Shown piece after piece: positions 1-7,456 of a stretch of DNA of 64,000 bases. The notes beneath the pieces were generated by a model. That model had not been told where the DNA came from, did not search any database, and saw only the letters and a list, made by a program, of their open reading frames with translations. The translations under genes and the position numbers were made by a program. This stretch comes from an uncultured Granulosicoccaceae bacterium (lineage in GTDB: Bacteria; Pseudomonadota; Gammaproteobacteria; Granulosicoccales; Granulosicoccaceae). The stretch lies in assembly GCA_938041955.1 (NCBI GenBank), contig CALISD010000005.1, positions 1 through 64,000 on the forward strand. Reading direction: 5' to 3'. Position 1 is the stretch's first letter; every line of letters begins with the position of its first letter.

Positions 1-2
1 GA

Positions 3-434
3 TTGACCCGCCTACAATGCCCGCTCGAGTTGTCTGCCTCATTGGATCCCCTGTTGAATAGAAGCCAAGCCGTACTACTGGTGCTAGCAGGCGCCATTTG
101 CATGAGCTTCGCAGGCCTGTGTGTGCGACTGCTACACGACGACAGCAATATTGTTACAAATCTAAATGACATTAGCGATGAGATTTTTAATCACGACATC
201 GATATTTAAGCGGCGGTGGACGTGCATGATGCTTCCGTTAAAACCAAAATAGATCAGCACGATACTGATATCAAAAGCGTTGTAGACGCACATGATGTTT
301 CTATCAAGGCTACAGTAGAGCAACACGACGTTGATATTAAATTGCGTCTGGATTCGGTAAGCGGGCAACTAGATAATGTAATTAAGTTATTACTTACTCC
401 GCAAGGACAGCGGCCAGGTTGGAATAGACAATAG
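3..434 (+). pseudogene. Hendecad-repeat (HDxDIK) protein gene broken by an in-frame stop
   Basis: One reading frame runs from the window edge to 434 but is cut by TAA at 207-209. After the stop the frame continues for about 74 codons with obvious protein character. Five consecutive 11-residue repeats of the form HDxDIKxxVDx begin at 192, 225, 258, 291 and 324; the stop occupies the lysine position of the first repeat, so one AAA or AAG to TAA change explains it. Eleven-residue periodicity suggests a right-handed coiled coil. The N-terminal part (about residues 20-43) is a hydrophobic segment ending in GLCVRLL that resembles the first helix of EamA/DMT transporters, so the gene may also be a chimera or a 5'-partial. 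Function unknown. The protein ends in a conserved-looking TPQGQRPG motif. A functional gene with readthrough or an internal start at 216 cannot be excluded. Confidence 0.55.
192..356 (+). repeat. Five tandem 33-bp coding repeats
   Basis: Units start at 192, 225, 258, 291 and 324. They encode 11-residue units beginning His-Asp with a lysine at position 6 (replaced by the stop in unit 1). They are similar at protein level and diverged at DNA level, so the array is old. Confidence 0.7.
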
Positions 435-899
435 ATTTATTCATTCGGCTCAATTCAGGCCGGTTCGGGTTGTGCAACTCGGTCATTGGATGAAGAGTTA
501 ATCCATTCAGACTCGCTGGCAGGACATAGTTTCTGCCAGAACATGACATATCCCCCCAACAACGTGGGCGCAGGAAGAAGCACTCAGACTACACACCACA
601 CAGCCGTCAATAACTGCTAGGCCATCAATTTTAAATGATGCGCCCAGAGGGATTCAAACCTCCAACCACCAGTACTGGGAAATGTACCGCTTGTGGATGA
701 GCAATATTGATGGATATTCTCGATGGTGTGATTGAACGCAGTAGCGTTGTAATGGCAAACCATCTGTTCGGAGATCTCAGACAGTTCTTTAACTTCGCAA
801 TCACACGCGAACGGATTGACGTTACCTGCAGAGTGTGACCGTTACCTGATAGAGGATGAGATCGTTGAATTGAATAAGTGCTACCAACCGCCAAGCTCC
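435..899. other. Gene-free degraded stretch
   Basis: No convincing gene is present. The only recognisable item is the tRNA-Arg 3' fragment at 636-670. Short open frames here show no protein family features. Confidence 0.5.
636..670 (-). pseudogene. Fossil 3' end of tRNA-Arg (probable att site)
   Basis: These 35 bases match the 3' end of the intact tRNA-Arg (2642-2676) at 31 positions, in the same orientation. The match covers the CCA region (now TCA), the 3' acceptor strand and the T arm. It stops before the anticodon stem, where similarity is lost. A 3'-terminal tRNA piece displaced about 2 kb from an intact copy is what a tRNA-targeting tyrosine integrase leaves behind. Confidence 0.7.
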
Positions 900-1434
900 A
901 ACGCACTACTCCCCATCTGGATCATGTGTCTACATTCTGCTGTGTTGGTGAACTCATTCAAGCTCGATGTGAGGACATAGATCTACACTGGGTACATGGC
1001 AATCCCTGCGGTCTACAATAATGCCAAAGACAATACAGTTTACCTATCCACCTTTGCAAAAAATCAATTTGATGAACTACAGGCCTTCACTGGCGACTAT
1101 GCTTGGTGCCCACTAACATATGATGGGAACAATCATGTCCACTTTAAATCAATAACCAAAAAATTTAAGATCGGATCAGAGAAACACCACTTAAAAACAC
1201 AATAAAGCGCCGAAGAGTCTATTGCTTACGAGCGAGGGCCGGACACCTCATGACCTTCGCCGCACTGGTGCAACGATAATGAGCGATCTTGGTGCGTCGG
1301 GAGAAGTTATCCATCGTTGCTTAAACCACGTGCAACCTAATAAACTAAAGTGCATCTGCCAGCGGAATGAATTGAAAGGGGAGCAGCGTGAACTATGGAG
1401 GCTCTTCGAAGAACGACTAGATTTACTTAGCTGA
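900..1434 (+). pseudogene. Tyrosine integrase (phage/island type) pseudogene
   Basis: Three pieces of one integrase lie in three successive reading frames. Around 944-990 the sequence encodes VGELIQARCEDIDL, the conserved block around the first catalytic arginine region. A frame change leads to 996-1205, which encodes NAKDNTVYLS and FDELQAFTG, typical of the central catalytic domain. Another change leads to 1222-1434 with TPHDLRRTGAT, the HxxR box, and a downstream VIHRCLNHV segment. The final catalytic Tyr cannot be placed with confidence. The N-terminal arm-binding domain is missing. Two frameshifts and the missing 5' part make it non-functional. It lies between the fossil tRNA end and the intact tRNA-Arg, consistent with the former integrase of that element. 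Confidence 0.8.
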
Positions 1435-1618
1435 GAAAGCAGAAAAGGTTACTGTTGTATGTTTCTAGAGCTACGATTTTCTAGGACGAAATCGAACCCG
1501 CCGACAGGGTTTTCAGGTGAATCCAGAAAAACGTTGTAAACCTGATTATCTAATTTAATGATATATGTGTGTTAAGTATGGTTGTCTTAGAGATAAAATT
1601 TAGTGTGAAAAAATATTA

Positions 1619-2452
1619 ATGAATAACAAACTAATTTATGATGTAGGACTGAATAACGGTGATGATACTGCTTATTACTTAAATAAAGGCTTCGATGTAT
1701 TGGCAATAGAAGCTGATCCCACATTGGTATCTAGTGCTCATCAACGATTCAAATCAGCGATTTCTGTGGGGCAATTATCCATTTTGAATATTGGTATAGG
1801 CCCTAAAAGAGAGGTAGCAAAATTCTGGATTTGTGAGGAATTCAGGGAATGGAATTCTTTTGATAAGGAAATTGCTTCGCGTAATGGTTTTGCGCATCAT
1901 TCTATTGATGTTGAATGCCTTCCATTTCGTGAGGTACTGGATGAATACGGCGTGCCGTTTTTCCTAAAGATTGATATTGAAGGGCATGATCATTTTTGCC
2001 TAGAAGATCTAGATCCAGATGACATCCCAAAATATATTTCGGTCGAGTTAAGTGGTATTAATGATCTCATCATACTTCGTGATTTAGGCTATAACGCATT
2101 TAAGATAATCACCCAAAATGATCACTCACAACTTCAATTACACTCTCCTCACAAATTCCCCAGTTTACGGGCAATGTTGCGTAATAATCTAAAAATAAGA
2201 AGAATGTTACAACCCAGCTGGAACTGCATCAAACGTTTTAGCGATGGGTTTAAACCGGTTTCTGAGACGAAAGAGCAGTGGTTTTTCTCATTTGGTAGTT
2301 CAGGGAAATTTGGGGAGGAGAGCGATGGCTCCTGGAAAACATTTGAAGAGGCCGCCTTTCTTTGTCTTGCCTATCAGTTTGGCCATACCCACTATGGGAG
2401 CCCTAGCTTGAAGATTTGGCACGATTTGCACGCAACGCAAATCGAATGGTAG
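1619..2452 (+). CDS. FkbM-family methyltransferase
   Basis: A 277-residue predicted SAM-dependent methyltransferase. The first glycine-type loop, DVGLNNGDDTAYYL (residues 8-21), the acidic AIEADP motif (29-34) ending the second strand, and FLKIDIEGHD (115-124) are typical of the FkbM family, whose members often O-methylate sugars or natural products. The C-terminal 120 residues are not family-typical and are not recognised. The ATG at 1619 follows an A-rich stretch without a clear Shine-Dalgarno. The gene is visibly A+T-richer than the metabolic genes to its right and sits inside the remnant element between the two tRNA-Arg ends, so it is likely acquired cargo. The substrate is unknown; glycan methylation is an inference from the family. 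Confidence 0.75.
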   Translation: MNNKLIYDVGLNNGDDTAYYLNKGFDVLAIEADPTLVSSAHQRFKSAISVGQLSILNIGIGPKREVAKFWICEEFREWNSFDKEIASRNGFAHHSIDVECLPFREVLDEYGVPFFLKIDIEGHDHFCLEDLDPDDIPKYISVELSGINDLIILRDLGYNAFKIITQNDHSQLQLHSPHKFPSLRAMLRNNLKIRRMLQPSWNCIKRFSDGFKPVSETKEQWFFSFGSSGKFGEESDGSWKTFEEAAFLCLAYQFGHTHYGSPSLKIWHDLHATQIEW

Positions 2453-2599
2453 CCCATAAACACATCTGATGGTCCATACTTAATCTGTATCAATGTCATG
2501 ACCTTATAAAGGCCCAATGATTTAAATAAGATATATGCTCACGCAGTTTGGAATTGTGGATGCCAGCGGGGGTGCAGGAAGCTATTCAGGCATAAAACC

Positions 2600-2634
2600 A
2601 AAAAGGCCAGCGCTGAAAAATCGCTAAGCCTTTG
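2600..2634 (-). terminator. Intrinsic terminator of tRNA-Arg
   Basis: On the minus strand, just past the tRNA 3' end, AAAGGC (plus-strand 628-633) pairs with GCCTTT (602-607), with an inner AGCG/CGCT stem (622-625 with 609-612), followed by further T residues. The stem has a small internal loop. Confidence 0.6.
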
Positions 2635-2641
2635 ATTTGAT

Positions 2642-2718
2642 TGGTGCGCCCAGAAGGATTCGAACCTCCGACCACCTGGTTCGAAGCCAGGTACTCTATC
2701 CAGCTGAGCTATGGGCGC
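2642..2718 (-). tRNA. tRNA-Arg (anticodon UCG)
   Basis: The minus strand folds as a standard cloverleaf of 77 nt. The acceptor stem is GCGCCCA paired with TGGGCGC. The anticodon arm is CCTGG-CTTCGAA-CCAGG, giving anticodon UCG (reads CGA). The T arm contains GGTTCGAATCC, and CCA is encoded at 2642-2644. Its 3' 35 bases are repeated in degraded form at 636-670, marking it as an integration target. Confidence 0.95.
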
Positions 2719-2806
2719 ACATAAAGCAAAGATGCCAGCTTTACCGCCGACACCGCAATTGTAGAACGGCTGCGCTCAGAATGACAGAGCACAATCATTC
2801 AATTGA

Positions 2807-3652
2807 TTAAGAATGAGCGACAACAAGCTGGCGTTGCTCACCAAGACCCTCAATTCCGAGGGTTACTTCATCACCCGCTTTCAGGTATTGCGGTGGCTTC
2901 ATGCCCATACCCACACCCGGTGGGGTTCCAGTCGAAATAACGTCACCTGCCTGCAAACTCATAAACTGCGAGATATACGACACCAGAAACGGCACTTTAT
3001 ACACCATGGTGTCAGTAGAGCCGCGCTGCCTGGAGACGCCATTAACGTCAAGAAACATCGACAGTGCTTGCGGGTCGGTCACTTCGTCTCTGGTGACCAT
3101 CCACGGGCCCATAGGGCCAAAAGTGTCTGCTGACTTCCCCTTTACCCACTGACCAGAACGATTGATTTGAAAGTCGCGCTCAGACACATCGTTGACTACG
3201 CAAAAACCAGCAACATGATTCATTGCCTCTGCCTCTTCAATGTATTTGCCGTCTTTGCCTATAACGATCGCCAGCTCAACTTCCCAGTCGGTTGATTCAG
3301 AACCCCTGGGTATTTCGATCGAATCATTTGGGCCGACGATGGCTGAGGTTGCTTTGAAAAACAGTACCGGTTCAGGTGGCACTTCCAGGCCTGATTCTGC
3401 AGCGTGATCTGAATAATTTAATCCCACGCAAATAAACTTTCCGACGTTAGCAACGCAGGCCCCTAAACGGGTGCTCGCATCAACTTCCGGCAAACCAGAC
3501 AGATCAATAGCGCGAACTGCCTCAAGCGATGCATCAGAGAGCGCCGCACCGTCAAAATCACTCAGATGTGCAGATAAATCTCTCATCTTGCCATCTGCGT
3601 CAATGATGCCCGGCTTTTCAGAACCCACTGGTCCGTGTCGCAATAATTTCAT
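2807..3652 (-). CDS. FAH-family hydrolase, probable 2,4-diketo-3-deoxy-L-fuconate hydrolase
   Basis: A 281-residue fumarylacetoacetate-hydrolase-fold enzyme. It has GLNYSDHAAESG (77-88) with the catalytic-region His, a metal site formed by Glu124, Glu126 (WEVE) and Asp155 (NDVSERD), and the KGKSADTFGPMGPW block (171-184). Length and motifs match the 280-residue group that includes 2,4-diketo-3-deoxy-L-fuconate hydrolase and enzymes annotated ureidoglycolate lyase. The upstream SDR gene ends 50 bp before this start on the same strand. The pair matches the last two steps of the non-phosphorylated L-fucose (or L-rhamnose) route to pyruvate and L-lactate. The ATG has an AGGAAG ribosome site. The substrate is inferred from context; the fold is certain. 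Confidence 0.85.
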   Translation of the reverse strand: MKLLRHGPVGSEKPGIIDADGKMRDLSAHLSDFDGAALSDASLEAVRAIDLSGLPEVDASTRLGACVANVGKFICVGLNYSDHAAESGLEVPPEPVLFFKATSAIVGPNDSIEIPRGSESTDWEVELAIVIGKDGKYIEEAEAMNHVAGFCVVNDVSERDFQINRSGQWVKGKSADTFGPMGPWMVTRDEVTDPQALSMFLDVNGVSRQRGSTDTMVYKVPFLVSYISQFMSLQAGDVISTGTPPGVGMGMKPPQYLKAGDEVTLGIEGLGEQRQLVVAHS

Positions 3653-3702
3653 GTTTCTACTTTCTTCCTGAATAAATTAACTGTTCGGATGACAGGTCAG
3701 TT

Positions 3703-4437
3703 TTAAAGCGCCCAACCGCCATCGATCACATGGGTTTGTCCGGTCGTGAAGGCAGATTCATCAGAGGCAAGATACAGAGCAAGATGACCGATTTCATCAG
3801 TCTGACCGATTCTTCCCATTGGCTGACGGGCGACGAAGTCTTTCATTGCCTGGTCATAGTCACCAGTAGCACGCAATCTGTCATGCAGAGAGGGTGACTC
3901 AATGGTCCCCGGACAAATGGCATTGCAACGAATTCCCTGCGTTACGTAGTCTGCGGCAACTGATTTAGTTAAACCAATCACGGCCGCTTTAGTAGTGCAA
4001 TAGACGAAACGATTCGGCACTCCCTTGAGGCTGGAGGCAACCGAAGACATATTGATAATTGATCCACCGCCGTTATCGAGCATCGCCGGAAGTGCCGCAC
4101 CAATGGTGTAATAAGACGAACGCACATTGAGATGAAACGAGAAGTCCCATGCCGCTTCATCACACTCGAGTATGCTCCCGCTGTGCACAAATCCAGCGCA
4201 GTTAAACAAGATATCAAGCGGGCCTGCATTTTCGATGGCAGCTTTCACCGCAGCACCATCTGTCACATCCAGTACGTTTTTTTCGATTGAGTTATTGTCA
4301 ATTTGATCAAGCAAATTGCCGTCAATGTCTGTTGCGATCACACGCGCACCGTGATCAGCAAACATTTCTGTTACCTGGCGCCCTATGCCCTGGCCTGCTG
4401 CGGTCACAAACGCAGTTTTTCCATCCAATCTTTGCAT
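3703..4437 (-). CDS. SDR oxidoreductase, probable 2-keto-3-deoxy-L-fuconate dehydrogenase
   Basis: A 244-residue classical short-chain dehydrogenase. It shows TAAGQGIG (12-19) for dinucleotide binding, Asp37 after the second strand (favours NAD), NCAG (79-82), catalytic Ser131/132, Tyr146 and Lys150 (YCTTK), and the PGTIESPSL loop. The overall sequence resembles the KDF dehydrogenase / BDH2 type. The chosen ATG at 4437 begins MQRLDGKTAFVT and has an AAGAGA ribosome site; an upstream in-frame extension lacks family similarity. It is co-directional with the FAH hydrolase 50 bp downstream, and the two are probably one operon. The upstream enzymes (sugar dehydrogenase, lactonase, dehydratase) are not adjacent here, so the precise deoxy-sugar acid is uncertain. 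Confidence 0.85.
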   Translation of the reverse strand: MQRLDGKTAFVTAAGQGIGRQVTEMFADHGARVIATDIDGNLLDQIDNNSIEKNVLDVTDGAAVKAAIENAGPLDILFNCAGFVHSGSILECDEAAWDFSFHLNVRSSYYTIGAALPAMLDNGGGSIINMSSVASSLKGVPNRFVYCTTKAAVIGLTKSVAADYVTQGIRCNAICPGTIESPSLHDRLRATGDYDQAMKDFVARQPMGRIGQTDEIGHLALYLASDESAFTTGQTHVIDGGWAL

Positions 4438-4793
4438 ATTGATCTCTTTGCTTTGCAATGTGGTACCCCCTTCTGCAGTGATTCTGGACTGCTTGTTTAT
4501 GAATTTCAATTTATCAGCACTCAAAGACTGAAATCACATTTTTCTGACCACAAGTTTCATCTAAGTGCAAGCGATAAACACTCCGCCTGAAAAAGTACTT
4601 ATCTAATCCCTGCGGCAATGGTAATACTGCTTCTGCAAGAGATGCCAGCCACCTAATCGATGGCTTTTTGTCACAGCCGAATCAATGCGTATACGAAAAG
4701 CCCGCTGGTCTTTAACGGATTGTGACGCTGGCTGTTGCAAAAAACCTCACGTTTCATCATCGTTGTCAGACTAAATCAGTCCAATGGTGCACC
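4438..4793. promoter_or_regulatory. Divergent intergenic region of SDR operon and GMC gene
   Basis: This 356-bp gap separates the minus-strand SDR/FAH pair from the plus-strand GMC gene and must hold both promoters. I see no clear -35/-10 pair, inverted-repeat operator or RNA element in it. Confidence 0.4.
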
Positions 4794-6413
4794 ATGCAAG
4801 CCCCTTCAGAAACTGCCGCCGAAGCATTTGACTACATCATTGTCGGTGCAGGCTCATCAGGGTGTGTGTTAGCCAACCGCTTATCCGAAAACCCTGACAA
4901 CAAGGTTTTGCTGCTTGAAGCGGGCAATCCTGATTCCAGCCCATGGATCCACGTACCGGTCGGCTACTTCAAAACCATGCACAATCCAAAGTTTGATTGG
5001 TGCTACAAAACCGACCCTGATCCAGGTATCGACAACCGCCAGCTGCAGTGGCCACGGGGCAAGGTACTCGGTGGTTCAAGTTCCATCAATGGCCTGCTGT
5101 ATGTCCGCGGCCAGCATCAGGACTATGATCGATGGGCCGAGCTTGGCAACAGCGGCTGGGACTATGACAGTGTACTGCCCTACTTTAAAAAATCTGAAGA
5201 TCAGTCGCGCGGTGAAAGTAAATACCACGGCACCGGCGGGCCATTAAAAGTCTCTGACTTACGCCTGCGCCGGCCGATCGCTGATCACTTTATCGCAGGG
5301 GCATCAGAGTGTCAGATCCCGCTCAACGATGACTACAATGGTGAGACCCAGGAAGGTATTGGCTATTTTCAACAAACCGCGCACAAGGGTTACCGCTGGA
5401 GCACTGCCAAGGGCTTTCTAAAGCCGGCGCGAAAGCGAAGTAATCTGACCGTCCTAACCGGGGCGCAGACTCTGCGGGTACTCACAGAAAATCGTCAGGC
5501 GCAAGGCGTTGAGTACGAACATAAGGGCAAAATCAAAACCGCCCGTGCAAGTGCTGAGGTGATACTTTCCGCAGGTGCAATCGGGTCACCACAAATTCTT
5601 CAGTGTTCAGGGATAGGTGAAGGGCAACATTTGCAGTCTCTTGGTATTGATGTTGTCCACGACCTCTTTGGAGTTGGAAAGAACTTGCAGGATCATTTGC
5701 AAATACGTGCTGTGTACAAAACCAGCGAGCAAACCCTGAACGATGAACTCAATAGTTTCTTAAAACGAATGAAAGTGGGTATTCAGTACGCGCTTTTTAG
5801 AACAGGGGCACTTACGCTTGCAGCAAGCCAGGTAACTATTTTCACCCGCTCATCACCAGAGGTAGAAAGACCTGATATTCAATTTCATATGCAGCCATTA
5901 AGCGCTGACAAGCCCGGTGAAGGAGTACACGACTTTTCAGCGTTCACCGCATCAGTATGTCAACTCAGACCGGAAAGCCGTGGCGAGCTGAAGATCTTAA
6001 CTAAAGATGCAAGAGACTACCCGTCTATTCAACCCAACTATTTATCAACCGAACTGGATCTGCGAACAGCAATCAACGGTTTAAAGGTGGCGCGAAAGAT
6101 TGTCTCGGCACCTTCAATGGCACCACACATTCTTGATGAGTATGTTCCGGGTTACCAGTACGATACTGATGAGCAGCTGGAAGAAGCAGTACGCAAGTAC
6201 AGCCAGACTATTTATCATCCGGCTGGCACATGCAAAATGGGTAACGATAAAAATGCCGTTGTCGATGCAGAATTGAAGGTACACGGATTCGGCAAGCTAC
6301 GAGTGGTAGACGCGTCCATCATGCCTGAAATAGTGTCTGGAAATACCAATGCACCTGCCATTATGATTGCCGAAAAAGCATCAGACATGATCCTCGGAAA
6401 GAAAACGGTATAA
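4794..6413 (+). CDS. GMC-family FAD oxidoreductase (choline/alcohol dehydrogenase-like)
   Basis: A 539-residue flavoprotein of the glucose-methanol-choline family. The N-terminal FAD fold is shown by YIIVGAGSSGCVLANRL with the GxGxxG core at 18-23 and by the LLEAG motif. PRGKVLGGSSSINGLLYVRG (about 88-106) is the GMC signature. The catalytic His475 is in HPAGTCKMG, and the second catalytic residue lies in SGNTNAP (about 516-521). Length is normal for the family. The ATG at 4794 starts four residues short of the usual N-terminus; a GTG at 4722 would add an unconserved 24-residue leader. It probably oxidises a primary or sugar alcohol. Divergence from the deoxy-sugar operon hints at related metabolism, but the substrate is unknown. 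Confidence 0.88.
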   Translation: MQAPSETAAEAFDYIIVGAGSSGCVLANRLSENPDNKVLLLEAGNPDSSPWIHVPVGYFKTMHNPKFDWCYKTDPDPGIDNRQLQWPRGKVLGGSSSINGLLYVRGQHQDYDRWAELGNSGWDYDSVLPYFKKSEDQSRGESKYHGTGGPLKVSDLRLRRPIADHFIAGASECQIPLNDDYNGETQEGIGYFQQTAHKGYRWSTAKGFLKPARKRSNLTVLTGAQTLRVLTENRQAQGVEYEHKGKIKTARASAEVILSAGAIGSPQILQCSGIGEGQHLQSLGIDVVHDLFGVGKNLQDHLQIRAVYKTSEQTLNDELNSFLKRMKVGIQYALFRTGALTLAASQVTIFTRSSPEVERPDIQFHMQPLSADKPGEGVHDFSAFTASVCQLRPESRGELKILTKDARDYPSIQPNYLSTELDLRTAINGLKVARKIVSAPSMAPHILDEYVPGYQYDTDEQLEEAVRKYSQTIYHPAGTCKMGNDKNAVVDAELKVHGFGKLRVVDASIMPEIVSGNTNAPAIMIAEKASDMILGKKTV

Positions 6414-6573
6414 CTGCCAACTCCAGGAAGTTCGGTAACAAACTTTTCACAGCCACAGTCGCCAGAGCAAAGCGGAAAAAGGCAGGCATAACAGGGCCTA
6501 CGTCGAATTTTTCTAACGCAGCTTACGACGGCTGTGGCTTCGATCCCTGTTACTGAACTTTCCAAACAGCCGA

Positions 6574-7113
6574 CTAGCTGCTTGTTTCACGCGATACCAG
6601 AACACATTCAAAATACCGGCTCTGCCCGGATTCTGAAGTGACTGTAAAGTTCATCAGAGTATTCGTTGAACGGACATCCGTGATCAATTGCGACGGCTTT
6701 GACAGTGACGCCAGGCCAATCGCATCCCCGGGCAACTTTCTATTCCAAAACCAGTTGCCGTTGTCACTGAACACTGCAGTGCCGTCACGACTGAAGTAAA
6801 GTTCACTGTAGGTTGACGCTGCCCCTGATGGAATCTCGCACGACCATTGCCTGTCTACCTCGGTAAACAAAAGCTCCGCAGTATCGAATGTCGCCTCACA
6901 CGCCGGCACGTCATCTTGCTGAATATTCTGGCCGGCGTTTATTTCCGTCGGAGCTTGATCCTCAGCACTAGGGCCACCAGAGATGGTATCGACAGAATCT
7001 ACCCCAGATGAACCACCACAAGCTGTCAAAGCACAAAGCCACAGACCAGAAACACACAATCTGGTGCCATTGAGCAACGTATTTTTCTTCACTAAAGGAG
7101 ACCATAGGACCAC
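6574..7113 (-). CDS. Putative lipoprotein, unknown function
   Basis: A 179-residue predicted lipoprotein. A hydrophobic segment ends in LTAC with lipidation Cys32, followed by a Gly/Ser linker and a stretch rich in Asp, Ser and Pro. The remainder contains two or three Cys residues and aromatic-rich beta-like segments. No family is recognised. The start is uncertain: GTG at 7113 or GTG at 7092, neither with a good ribosome site. It stands alone, convergent with the GMC gene and divergent from the RND operon. Confidence 0.6.
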   Translation of the reverse strand: MVLWSPLVKKNTLLNGTRLCVSGLWLCALTACGGSSGVDSVDTISGGPSAEDQAPTEINAGQNIQQDDVPACEATFDTAELLFTEVDRQWSCEIPSGAASTYSELYFSRDGTAVFSDNGNWFWNRKLPGDAIGLASLSKPSQLITDVRSTNTLMNFTVTSESGQSRYFECVLVSRETSS

Positions 7114-7456
7114 GAGTCAATAAGCGTAGTTCAATTAAGGCCATTTGCAGCGCTCTGCCCCAGACCCCGGGCTTTCGATACTTTACTTAAACAAAACCGA
7201 GGGATACACATCAGGAGATACGCCTGTTCCTCTTTTCTTACACATTCCCGCTCGATACTGGGTACTACCCTAGAGCCGCATCCCGCCTGGGCGTATCAGA
7301 ATAGAAACCACCAAACAGATAGGCGGGACCTCGCTATCTAATTCAACCTTTAAAAAAACATCTCAAGGATTTCAGATTGCGTAAAGATGACCTGATACTC
7401 CACTATACTTGGTCTAAACCACCAGCAAGATCCGGCCTACCAGCCCAGCCAGACGT
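7114..7456. promoter_or_regulatory. Intergenic region upstream of RND efflux operon
   Basis: This 343-bp gap lies between divergent genes. It contains a perfect 8-bp inverted repeat, TCCCGCCT at 7281-7288 and AGGCGGGA at 7321-7328, separated by 32 bases, which could be an operator or a leader hairpin. No regulator gene adjoins the pump. A TATACT box occurs at 7404-7409 without a well-spaced -35. Confidence 0.35.

Noticed and set aside
631..906. 91-codon minus-strand open frame
   Set aside because: It runs across the tRNA fossil and has no protein-family character.
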